Source of the DNA: Euperipatoides rowelli
Taxonomy: Eukaryota; Onychophora; Udeonychophora; Euonychophora; Peripatopsidae
Strand: one strand, 5' to 3'
DNA: 14,153 nt
NCBI GenBank assembly: GCA_003024985.2
Contig: PXIH01S0007845.1
Position 1 is the stretch's first letter. Each line of letters opens with the position of its first letter. Positions 1 through 8,390 of this stretch are shown here, piece after piece. The notes beneath the pieces were generated by a model. It searched no databases. It was given only the letters and a program-made list of their open reading frames with translations, and was not told the DNA's origin. A program made the translations under genes and the position numbers.

Positions 1-70
1 CAGCCATCTTGGGTTTTCGACTTCGAAAATTCGGCCGCCATCTTGAAAAGACCCGGATGGTGTTCGAAAC
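1..70. repeat. Edge of a GC-richer repeat with duplicated GCCATCTTG motif
   Basis: GCCATCTTG occurs at 3-11 and again at 37-45, a spacing of 34 bases. The second copy sits in GCCGCCATCTTG. Between and after them are further TTCGA words, and composition is clearly more GC-rich than the DNA from 71 onward. This looks like the truncated edge of a dispersed or short tandem repeat cut by the window start. Only about two degenerate units are visible, so the repeat class cannot be assigned. Confidence 0.4.
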
Positions 71-1344
71 GGTGTTTATTATCTACTTATTCTCCTCATA
101 GACTTTATGAGTTATTATTATATGCTATGCCATATGTTGTATTTATAATTGTATTATCACGTAAGAATAATATATGTTACAACATGAGAGGCCTGTTTTG
201 GTTAGAAAAATAAAATTATGAATAAATTATAAGGATTAAAGGAATTAAGAAATATTATAATAAAAACAAACCCTAATATCTAAAAAAAGAAAAAAAGGGA
301 TTGAATTGTCTTAAATTAAGCAGATCATAATAAATAACACAATTAATTGTTGGTCTAAATAAAATTACTACAAGCTCAAGTAGGCTAATAATGAAAAAGT
401 GGAAACTTTGATAACACAAATTGTGATATGGATAGCATATTTTTACGACCAGGGTGATAATTGTCTGCACAGGCTTGGCTAAAAGAAAAGGGAAAAATAA
501 AATGATGATTATATACTTATGAATATATACTGTATATACTGTATGTAGTTGGTATGCATTATAATTGAATTAAAATGAATATAACTTAAAATGATGCATA
601 TAATCACAAATGTTGTTTTGAATTAATTAATGTAATAATTAAGTAGATTTAAGTGATTAAAACATAATAATAAAATATGTGTATGTTATTAATAATAATA
701 TTGAGTTAGAAATAGATGAGTTGTAATATTAAAATGCTGAATTGTATTGGTATATTATATAACTTTAGACACGTGTACGACGTGTAGTGTATAATAAATT
801 GCTTTGGTGTTTGTATATAGTTTGAAAAAAATTAAGGTTACCCAATAACTGTTATGACGCCATATGAAGCCATAAAATGCCAACCCTAGGTCTGCTATGC
901 CATAAATAAAAAGAATAATTTGAATGAACAAAACAAAAAAAAAGGTTAATAAAAAATGTGCTGGAGAAAAAGGAATCAGTGTCAAACAAATTACATAGAG
1001 ATAATATCCATAAAGACAGAACTAGAATCAGTGCTATTTTATTCTAAGATAACTATGAAATAATAAAATGTGAAGAATAAAGAACATTAACACCCAAGGA
1101 ACTGTATAATTATGAATACTGTTGCATAAGCCCATCCTTTCCCAAATTGGAGAGGACATGCTGATAAATTAAATTAATGGAACTAAAGGATTAAAGAAAG
1201 TTAGCTATGCAAATGAATATAAAAATAAATTAAGTCAATATAGGCCTAGAGGCTGTGTACAGAGCCCTGAGAAGAGGAATGCTAAATATTATGAGTGAAA
1301 TATTCTCATGATAAAGAATAAGACTAGCCTGAATTAAATCAAGA
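71..1344. other. Non-coding AT-rich DNA
   Basis: No recognisable coding exon, RNA gene or transposon protein is visible on either strand. The stretch is rich in simple A/T words (AATAAT and similar), and its short open frames have low-complexity translations. It is probably intron or intergenic DNA upstream of the laminin exon. Confidence 0.6.
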
Positions 1345-1600
1345 AATCAAGAAAATATTCAAAGCATAAATATGAATAAACTATTAACTACCTAATAATT
1401 GCAAGAGCATTATTAGACTCAACAAAAGTGAAATCAACAAAATTATTCAAAGCATAAATATAATGAAATTATTCACTAATCAGTGCATGGGCATTATTAG
1501 AAGCAACAAGAATAAATCAAGAGAATAAGAAAATATTTGAAGAATAAATATAAATAGATTATTACCTAATAATTGAAATAGAATTATTAGGATGAACTAC
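1345..1600. repeat. Degenerate tandem repeat, three units of about 85 bp
   Basis: Three consecutive units each begin with AAATCAA: 1345-1430, 1431-1513 and 1514 to about 1600. Each then shows a TATTCAAAGCATAAATAT-like block, a TAATAATTG-like block, a GCATTATTAG or GAATTATTAG block, and an A/C-rich end. Units 1 and 2 share the exact block ATTCAAAGCATAAATAT. Unit 3 is more diverged. Sequence after 1600 is loosely similar and may be a further eroded unit. This is a minisatellite-like array or the internal repeats of an unrecognised element. Confidence 0.65.
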
Positions 1601-3555
1601 AGTATAAACTCAGGAACAAGAATAAATAAATAAAAGCAGAAATTAGGAATAAATTAATTGTTGAGAAGAAATAATTAATTATAAATTAAAAAGCAAGACT
1701 TCAATTTAATAAACAGGTTTACAGTAAAAATAACTAAGTAAAGTTTTTATCAAGAGCAAGAGTAGTTTGGTTGACAGCCAGCCCTCCTAATTGATGACCC
1801 TAGGCATGGTCACTGACCAGTTAATTAGTGTTTGGCCAGCCACAACATTCGGACAATCATTAACCACTGTCTAATTATATCACTAAATGACACTATATAT
1901 ATAAGCTCATGCAGAGAATTTTTTGACGGTCGGTCAAATAAAAATTCAAGAAACTCAAAAATTAAAATAATTGTTTGTGGTGCTCCCTTATTCTTGTTTA
2001 AACCATCATACAGGCTGGGGCAGCCATTGCAATTCATTTCTTTTAAATAACAATCAGTTCCAGTACCGGTAACTATAAACTAATTAAATCTCTTGCCTAG
2101 TTCTAGAAGTCAAATCAATACCAGATCAATAATTTAAAGAGAAGATTGCACAGGACCAGAGGTGCCAACTACCCCCTAGCATTTAGCTGGACAATGTTTG
2201 ATTAGGATAATAATTAACTTTAATATCACTGATTCCCCAGCATGAAATAACTTTGATAGAAAAATAATTTGAACTAAATGAAAGCCAAAATGTATAACCG
2301 CTAAAATATTAATCACTGAATATAAGCTAGCTAAATAATTAAAACTAATCTACGAAGTTCTAGATCTAGATGAAGATGAATGAAATATCAACTAAGCAAT
2401 TTAAAGAACTATTAGTGAACTCTTAAGAACAATCTACATAATACTGAAATTAAAGCTCCATTAACCGAACATTAGATTATGAACAATAGTGTTGGAGAAA
2501 CATTTTGTATTGTTAACAGAAAGATATTGCAGTGAATTAATGTTTATAATATATTTGATATAAAATTGTGTGTTTATGTTCGTTAGTATGGTAGATGCCA
2601 TATTTTGGTTAATGATTAAAATTATAACATATTAAGAGTAGATTGTGGAAGGCTATAAGTAACAAAAATTGAATTGCCTATTCCAAAATACTTAAACTGT
2701 AGATTTGAACAATTATCTAATATATTTGAGCTTTACCAATTAAAAATTTAAATTAACTAGCAATTTCATCTCAGAAAATGGCACCTTCCCTCTCTCGATT
2801 ATTAAATAAGAGGTCGACTGACTGTCATTTTATGAGATAAATACACCTAACTAGGCTAAGCACTATAATGAAATGAAAAATTGAGTTAAAAATTAGCTCA
2901 CCAAACATTTGAAGTTATCCCAGAGAATCAAAGAAACCAAATAATTAATGAACTAGAATAATCCTCATAGCAAAGTACTATGATTATTGAATGAAATTTT
3001 AACAGAAGTTGAAAGAATACATTCCCAGGTCAATTCAAATACATAAGGTTGAAGTATTTAAATTGTGTATATTTGATAACCGGTCCACCAATTGAAGGCC
3101 GAGGAAAAACAATACTAAATAAACAAGTGTTTATCTGAAAAATTAATTGCTATTGTCTCCTCAGTATATGATTTAAACAAATTGAATAACCAATGTTTTC
3201 AGATCCAGATGAAACAATGTTACTGGTGTATCATCAGGTAAATTTAATGAGATATCAATTGTCACATGACTTGAATAAAAATAGAAATAAAGAGTCTGAT
3301 GCATAATTACAATTACAAATAAATTGCTACCAAGCTTTAGAATTAGCCTACTAATGTTGAGCATTTAGATTATTGTGTCCCTTAATCTTAAAGTCTTATC
3401 CTAAGAGCTAACGCGTGACCCAAGTCTTGCTTTCAGGTAAGCCTGTAAAGTACTGAGCATCAATTTTGACCAAATTGTGTACCCTGGATTTGTCTCCTAT
3501 GAGATAAATTAGTCTATAGTGTTTTTGACAATATAACCTATCAATATAATATTAA
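1601..3555. other. Non-coding AT-rich DNA, nothing recognised
   Basis: No exon with protein similarity that I recognise, no RNA gene and no transposon domain. Overlapping short open frames on both strands around 1825-2050 resemble no family I know. The part next to 3556 may include more of the decayed gypsy pol region, but I cannot see conserved motifs there. Confidence 0.5.
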
Positions 3556-3559
3556 TTTT

Positions 3560-3676
3560 AGTCAATTTATAATTCCCAAAATATTTATCCTAACATTCCT
3601 TAGAAATCGTGGAGACTCACGAGCCGCTATCTATTTCCATATCCATTTCCACATTATTAATTAATACCTTTAACAT
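3560..3676 (-). pseudogene. Ty3/gypsy aspartic protease fragment
   Basis: Reading the minus strand from an ATG at 3676 gives a short hydrophobic strand, then E-M-D-M-E-I-D-S-G-S. The D-S-G-S at 3631-3620 corresponds to the catalytic D-S/T-G of retroelement aspartic proteases, which cleave the Gag-Pol polyprotein. The next codon is TGA (3619-3617), after which V-S-T-I-S-K continues in the same frame as in gypsy proteases, followed by another stop. It lies only about 50 bp beyond the end of the gag frame in the same orientation, so it belongs to the same dead element. Reverse transcriptase and integrase are not seen further along. The identification rests on the motif and its position after gag. 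Confidence 0.65.
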
Positions 3677-3724
3677 AAATGAAGTCCTGTCTTTGTCTCC
3701 TGTAATCTTTGGCCCACTTTGTCT

Positions 3725-4320
3725 TTAGTCTTCGATCCGATATACTCTAGCAATTTTTGCACCTGATTCACTTCTGATTTCGTTGACATTAACCTTTACA
3801 GTTTCTGACTGTACGGCTATTTCCAAAGCTCTTTTAAATGTTAAGGTATCGAGTTCCTTAAATATCCTATTTAAAAGTTTAGTGCTTTTTAAACCAACAA
3901 TAAATCTGTCTCTAAGTGTGATTTCCAAATCTTGACCAAAATTACAGTAGGTTGCAAATTCCTTCAATCTTGCTTACCACTGCTGGACACTCTTGGACTC
4001 TCTTTGACTGGCCCTATGGAACTTAAATCGCTCCACAAATATGGATCTCTTTCTTTCAAGCTGATGCTTCAATAACTGAGTCAGTTCCTCATATTTACTC
4101 TCGCTTGGTTTATTCGGAAAGCAGATATTAATAATTTATACATGTTTCTCAAAATGCTAGTTAACAGTAACGCTGCCCGTCTTGGATCTTAGTCTTTTAT
4201 ACTGTTTGCAATAAAATATTGTTCTAGCGCTCACAGAAAACATTAATATCCAAGTTTTATCAAACGATTGTAGCTGGCCTACCATGTTCATTCCGAACAT
4301 CATCTTTAGGTATTAATATT
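3725..4320 (-). pseudogene. Ty3/gypsy gag remnant, capsid region
   Basis: The minus strand carries a Gag capsid homologue of the mag-like or insect gypsy type. The best part is an 80-codon frame at 3967-3725 with F-A-T-Y-C-N-F-G, then L-R-D-R-F-I-V-G-L and R-A-L-E-I-A, the usual capsid C-terminal pattern. The same frame continues upstream to about 4110 through one TAA (3976-3974), giving R-F-K-F-H-R with the typical KPSE spacing. Further upstream the match changes frame near 4120 (L-L-T-S-I-L-R-N-M-Y-K-L-L) and fades near 4300. The CCHC nucleocapsid expected after the capsid is missing, and protease follows almost at once. In an intact element this protein would assemble the virus-like particle; this copy is dead. 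Confidence 0.8.
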
Positions 4321-4457
4321 TTTCTAAAAAATGGCGAAGCTGGTTGGTTACCATGCTACTTTTTTTTTATGCTCTCCAATCCCATCCTTATTGCAGGGCT
4401 CGAAATATTAATTTAAATCTCTCAACAAATTTTGCTTTGAGGATAATGTTGCTCACG

Positions 4458-4629
4458 GCAATTTTATGGCAGCTCATGGTAATTATGTAGACTAGTATAT
4501 CTGAATTAACAAATACTATTATAGTGGCACTATATAATACTTAACTATTTATATTTGTTAGTTAATTTAGATATAGCCACATTCTACCTATTATAGAGAA
4601 TATAAAAGTTAAACTGCGGCAAAATATGC
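4458..4629. repeat. Imperfect inverted repeat (fold-back) sequence
   Basis: The inner arms 4496-4515 and 4552-4575 are nearly complementary (TATATCTGAATTAACAAATA against TATTTGTTA..ATTTAGATATA), with a small insertion in the right arm. The loop contains a smaller palindrome, TTATAGTG/CACTATA, at 4519-4534. Weaker complementarity continues outward to a GGCAATTTTATGGCAG-like segment at about 4457-4472 and CTGCGGCAAAATATGC at 4614-4629. It could be an old MITE-like fold-back or a hairpin-forming intron segment. Confidence 0.55.
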
Positions 4630-4891
4630 TTCGAGTGGCTTGGAGCTCGAGGCCATTGTCTCCTAACTCGCTGGAAATGCTGTGAATGCCTTGAGTTATT
4701 TCGAGTCCTGTTATTGCCACTTGTAATTTATTCACATATACATTAATGACATGCTTTGCAAATATAGCCTACTACTAAGTCCAGTATGTCTTAATATCAG
4801 GTTTATTCAGGCTGGATATGAATACAAATGTGGTTAGTAAAATAACAGTAATCCAACTTGGCTCGTATCTCTCGGACTCTCTCCCCAGATG

Positions 4892-4909
4892 CCTGTGCAC
4901 ATGCACAGG
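4892..4909. repeat. Short GC-rich palindrome
   Basis: CCTGTGCA-CA-TGCACAGG is an inverted repeat with perfect 8-base arms and a 2-base centre. It sits in a locally GC- and pyrimidine-rich stretch inside otherwise AT-rich DNA. No function is assigned. Confidence 0.5.
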
Positions 4910-5202
4910 GCTCCCCCTATCTCAGTGTTGTTCTGTCTTTATTTTCTGAGCCAATATATCACACTTAACAAATTATAATTTTATGTAGCAAAGAAAATAT
5001 ATTTCTACAGTTTTTTTAATTAAGGGTTTGCTTAGTGTTTTATAACTATGACATTATAGTCCACAGTCATTATATTATCTACAGATTCAATTTTAATTTT
5101 TCATTTAAGCTAATACTGTAGAATACAAGTTTTAAAACTTATTTATTGTTTTAGGCTTCTTTTAATATTTCAATTTTAATAAGTTAAAAGTATTGAAATT
5201 GT

Positions 5203-5216
5203 GTTTTATATTCTAG
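5203..5216 (+). promoter_or_regulatory. Splice acceptor of the laminin gamma exon
   Basis: A T-rich tract ends in TATTCTAG at 5216, directly before sequence that becomes laminin-like. The reading frame places the junction after the first base of a codon (phase 1). A preceding G would make this the conserved glycine of the L-G-K motif. Confidence 0.85.
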
Positions 5217-5518
5217 GAAAAACATTTGATATCACTTATGTACGATTAAAATTCCATTCAAGTCGTCCAGAAAGTTTTGCTATTTATAAACGGACAAAAG
5301 AAGATGGCCCTTGGATACCATACCAGTATTACAGCGGTACATGTAGGGACACTTATAGTATTGCTGATACTCTATATGTAACCCGTGATGATGAAACAAA
5401 AGCAATATGCACATCAGATTACAGTGATATTTCCCCCTTAACGGGAGGGAATGTTGCCTTTAGTACCTTGGAAGGACGTCCTAGTGCTTACAGTTTTGAA
5501 AATAGTCCTAAGCTTCAG
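5217..5518 (+). CDS. LanB2: Laminin subunit gamma (LanB2/LAMC1), internal exon of the N-terminal LN domain
   Basis: This single 302-bp exon encodes 100 full codons of the laminin N-terminal (LN, domain VI) module of the gamma chain. Gamma chains are secreted basement-membrane proteins that trimerise with alpha and beta chains, and LN domains join the trimers into a network. Gamma-type hallmarks are all present: [33 protein letters not shown], two cysteines (C-R-D-T-Y and C-T-S-D-Y-S-D), S-D-I-S-P-L-T-G-G and [16 protein letters not shown]. The frame has no stops. It is bounded by TTCTAG before and CAG|GTTAGT after, giving a phase 1 intron upstream and a phase 0 intron downstream. Neither the exon before it (with the W-W-Q motif) nor the next (E-W-V-T-A-T-D) is in the window, so flanking introns exceed 5.2 and 8.6 kb. 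It is very unlike the decayed transposons around it and is clearly under constraint. Confidence 0.96.
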
Positions 5519-5524
5519 GTTAGT
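5519..5524 (+). promoter_or_regulatory. Splice donor of the laminin gamma exon
   Basis: CAG|GTTAGT matches the donor consensus well. It follows a complete CAG codon, so the downstream intron is phase 0. The open frame runs only nine more codons past the junction before a stop, and those residues no longer resemble laminin. Confidence 0.9.
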
Positions 5525-6328
5525 TGTTTTAACTTTTTGTATTAGAAAAGAAAAATAATATTTAGCTTTTCATTTAGACTTTTATAGAAATATCTTATGT
5601 TTTATTTATGATTATGTTGTTTTATGAAATTCATCATTGAGAGGAAAGCATTGAAATTTTATAAGATTTTATCCAATATGGATTTCTCTTATATTTTATT
5701 TTGTCCTGCCTCAATATTATTATTTTATTGTGAATTTATGAAAATAAATAAATTAAATTTCATTTATTTTTCATGTAATTTTTAAATATTATTAAAGCTT
5801 ACTTAGCCTACTATCGAATATAGTCTTATATCAATAGCTTTTGATTTTAACAACATTGTTTTAAATTTGTTCATTTATCAGTGAAATTCTTGGTTAAAAA
5901 AGGGCTTAATGATAATCTAGTTTTAGAAATGAAGCAATTTTCTGAAGTAGGCAACTGACCAGAGGTGTGGCAAATATTTTTTACTACCGGTATCTCTAAA
6001 ATACAACCAGATGTCAAGACAAAATTGCACTCTGAAAAATTTGTGCTTTATCCTCAAATGTTACCAATTTCCCTAACTCATCAATGGAATTAATTTATCT
6101 TCAAAAATATAACCTTATCAGTTTTGTTTAAATGTATTAAGAAAATTATTAGCCTACCTAATCATTTTAAAAATAAAAATTAACACATTTTAATGGACAT
6201 TACTGCTGAGTTTTGTTTCTCTGAAAGTGTGAATAATGAACTAAGGAAAAATCAGTTCAGTATGCTTCAGAATAGTTCATTGTTATAAATTTGTCACAAA
6301 GGATTTCATAAACCATCTTTATAATATA
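5525..6328. other. Intron DNA, nothing recognised
   Basis: AT-rich sequence with no coding similarity, RNA gene or clear repeat structure. It is interpreted as the start of the laminin intron downstream of the exon. Confidence 0.6.
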
Positions 6329-6368
6329 CTAGCTGAAGTACACGGCGTTGCCCGGCATTTTAAGGGTT

Positions 6369-6470
6369 AATTTCGATTTCAAATTTTTTTAGTTGCCTCG
6401 GCCGTGTTTTAATACGCCCATCTGTAAAATTTCACGATCTATGCTTGTAAACTGTCGATTTGTATAGAAA
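6369..6470. repeat. Internal direct repeat, copy A
   Basis: This 102-bp segment aligns without gaps to 6541-6642. I count 10 differences, about 90% identity. Both copies contain AGTTGCCTCGGCC, TGTAAAATTTCACGATC and GATTTGTATAGAAA. The spacing is 172 bases. Both lie inside the Helitron-like element. Confidence 0.85.
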
Positions 6471-6508
6471 CTACCTGGTGTGGCCCAGTAATTTAGGCCT
6501 ACCGGTTT

Positions 6509-6542
6509 TTAATTACGGTAATTAAAAATTAACCGTAATTAA
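6509..6542. repeat. Perfect inverted repeat between the two internal copies
   Basis: TTAATTACGGT (6509-6519) and ACCGTAATTAA (6532-6542) are exact reverse complements, 11 bases each, separated by a 12-base A/T-rich loop. It ends at the start of copy B, so a hairpin sits exactly at the duplication junction. Confidence 0.8.
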
Positions 6543-6642
6543 TTTTGATTTAAATTTTTTTTAGTTGCCTCGGCCTTGTTTTAATATGCCCTTCTGTAAA
6601 ATTTCACGATCCTAGCTTGTAAACTGTGGATTTGTATAGAAA
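6541..6642. repeat. Internal direct repeat, copy B
   Basis: Second copy of the 102-bp repeat at 6369-6470. Differences are scattered substitutions, including TATG against CTAG in the middle, so the duplication is not recent or the copies came from different source elements. Confidence 0.85.
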
Positions 6643-6683
6643 AATAGGACAGGACAAATTTTCTCTTTTATATAGGAGACAGA

Positions 6684-7176
6684 ATAGAACAATAGGCTAA
6701 TATTATAAAACTCAGGAATCCTCTGACCGAGATGTTTACTTATCGGCAAATATTACGATTTGTATGAATTTTAAAAATATTTTATTAATATTTAGTCTTT
6801 AGTTACTATTCAAACAAGATTCCTGAGAATTTTCAAAAAAATATATCTCAAGTCCCAGAAAATATCAAAAAGTAAAAAATCAGAAACCTAGTGTCAGTTC
6901 TTTTCATTGTCGATCTGTCCCAATGAATTAGGAAAGCTATATATAAACATTAGAAAAAATAAAAATGATTCCTTAATTAGGTTGTTTTTTTCCATAATCA
7001 GATGATATTTTTTTTCTTTTTACCACAACATTTGGGCAAAAATGTGATCTGAATTAAACAGAGATGAGATTAAAAGTTTAGTGAAAATTAATTAATGCAC
7101 TGTTTTATAAATAAATTATTTTCATTTTTTTTAAAGCAACATAATACATAATTATCACAGGTATTATTATACAGTA
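6684..7176. other. Intron DNA, nothing recognised
   Basis: AT-rich sequence with no coding similarity or obvious repeat. Confidence 0.55.
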
Positions 7177-7455
7177 TGTTATTTAGCATCTAATTTCTTT
7201 GGAAATTGGCAAACTACAGTAGGCTACATTATTTGGTCCACTTTATATCACCCTCTGCCTGAAGATAAAATTCCCTCCAATTTTTAAAAATATACTAGAT
7301 AGCTCGTGCTCCCCCCCCCCCTTCCATCTGTCCCCTTTCTCCTGTTTGTTTAAAAATGGAAACAATTTTTTCCCCCTCTACCATTTTTGCCCCTCCCCTG
7401 TTATCATTTCACCCGACTGTTGTTACTGTGTTGATTGATTTGGATATATTTAACA
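7177..7455 (+). mobile_element. Candidate 5' LTR of the + strand copia remnant
   Basis: A copia gag begins at 7567 and a likely primer site at 7457, so an LTR should end just before. The sequence at 7451-7455 is TAACA, and TGTTA at 7177-7181 would give matching TGTTA...TAACA ends and a 279-bp LTR, close to the size of Drosophila copia LTRs. Another TGTTA near 7400 is also possible, and no second LTR exists in the window to test against. The interval holds a C11 run (7311-7321) and a pyrimidine-rich stretch. The right boundary is better supported than the left. Confidence 0.35.
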
Positions 7456-7456
7456 G

Positions 7457-7467
7457 GATTATGAGAC
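7457..7467 (+). other. Candidate primer binding site (tRNA-Met fragment)
   Basis: GATTATGAGAC is the exact reverse complement of GTCTCATAATC, which is the anticodon-arm sequence of animal elongator tRNA-Met as I recall it. It starts two bases after the putative LTR end. Copia-type elements are known to prime from an internal tRNA-Met half-molecule, normally the initiator tRNA, which fits here less well. This is inference from memory of tRNA sequences. Confidence 0.45.
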
Positions 7468-7566
7468 ACGCTATAACCCATCTCATTTGGATATATCTTT
7501 TGTGTAATCATTGAACTGTTGTCCGGATCTGATATTTAGTACAAAGGAAAATTATTATAAATCGTG

Positions 7567-8390
7567 ATGGAAAATAAAATTTACCAAATCAACAAAATGG
7601 ATGGGAGTAATTACTTCCTTTGAAGTTGAAGGTGCAAATGTTACTGCAATGTGAAAAGATGTGGGATGTAGTTAGTAGAAAGTATGGATCATGACCCTAT
7701 GATGGACGATTGGAGGGAAAGGACCAATGCGCAAGAGCTACAATCAGTCTTATTCTAGAAGATTGCATCTTGATCACTACGGCTAGTTGCCACATAGCTA
7801 AGCAAATGTGGGAGTTCTTAAAAATAATTTTGAACACAAGGGGCTTGCTAATCAATTGTTTCTACTAAAGAAACTATATAGCTCTAGCTACACTGCGCAT
7901 AACTCTATGAAAGCCTATTTTGGACATAAACAAAAGATAATAGAACAGCTAAGGACCATAGGGGAAGAGGTAAAGGAAGCACATTTGATTGCTATTATTT
8001 TAAGTGGCTTAAGTAATTTCAACTTTTTAATTACACTTAGAGACAAGAGAAGGGAATAATATGAAGCTCAATTAAATGTTCTTGAATGCCTGAGGGACGA
8101 ATTCAGTAGTCCCAAGCTCCTGATGTATATGAGCATAATGTAGCTGTCTTCAGTCCTATTCAGTGCCAGATCACTGTGTGGTAAATAAGGGCACATCAGA
8201 AGGAACTGCCCAAAGAATAGCGGAAATAGTCCAGACCGCTATATACCAAGAACCAAAGCGAACATGTATGAATCTTATGTTTCCATGGAAGAAGATGAAA
8301 GGCCGATCTCCAATATGAATAATAAATGGGCTCTTAATGGAATAATTACCGGACCTACGACTACTCCACATCATTGTGATGGCAGGTGGT
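7567..8390 (+). pseudogene. Ty1/copia gag remnant (capsid, zinc knuckle, trace of protease)
   Basis: From ATG 7567 the frame begins M-E-N-K-I-Y-Q-I-N-K-M-D-G-S-N-Y, the typical copia Gag start. A one-base loss near 7620 shifts the frame. Similarity continues through an A-R-A-T-I-S-L-I-L-E-D stretch and then a clean 84-codon frame (7808-8059) with GLANQLFLLKKLYSS and I-E-Q-L-R-T-I-G-E-E-V, classic copia capsid motifs. A CCHC knuckle follows at 8177-8209 as C-G-K-*-G-H-I-R-R-N-C, with an in-frame TAA (8186-8188) and the first cysteine out of frame. At 8341-8380 a short decayed segment may be the protease start. No integrase or reverse transcriptase follows, so the copy is truncated near 8390. 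Gag would package the element RNA; this copy is non-functional. Confidence 0.85.

Larger units (their letters stand above)
4321..5202. other. Non-coding DNA, probably intron upstream of the laminin exon
   Basis: No coding similarity. It contains the fold-back sequence and the short palindrome listed separately, plus several T-rich tracts. The last 50 bases, AT-rich and ending in TTTTATATTCTAG, serve as the 3' end of the intron. Confidence 0.6.
6329..6683 (-). mobile_element. Non-autonomous Helitron-like element
   Basis: Read on the minus strand, the left end of this stretch is the terminal pattern of a Helitron: a GC-rich near-palindrome (GCCGGGCAACGCCGTGT) about ten bases before CTAG, which is followed by a host T. 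Helitrons insert between A and T, have no terminal inverted repeats and end in a hairpin plus CTRR. The other end is less certain. On the minus strand a TC-starting, TATATAA-containing sequence (TCTCCTATATAAAAGAG) lies near 6679, typical of insect Helitron 5' ends. The body of about 350 bp has no coding capacity for a Rep/helicase protein, so it would depend on one encoded elsewhere. It contains an internal 102-bp duplication and a perfect inverted repeat, listed separately. Confidence 0.65.

Noticed and set aside
1825-2050. Overlapping open frames of about 70 codons on both strands
   Set aside because: Neither translation resembles a known family, no splice or start context supports them, and such lengths are expected by chance.
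3173-3364. Minus-strand open frame next to the gypsy protease remnant, considered as pol
   Set aside because: No reverse transcriptase or protease motifs; low-complexity hydrophobic sequence.
2156-5970. CAGAGGTG words at about 2158 and 5961 considered as hAT transposon ends
   Set aside because: Both are in the same orientation, with no matching inverted end or 8-bp target duplication that I could find.
8341-8390. Second copia protease active site in the + strand remnant
   Set aside because: Only a loose resemblance (I-I-T-G-x-T-T) with the catalytic Asp-Ser missing; mentioned within the gag entry but not called separately.
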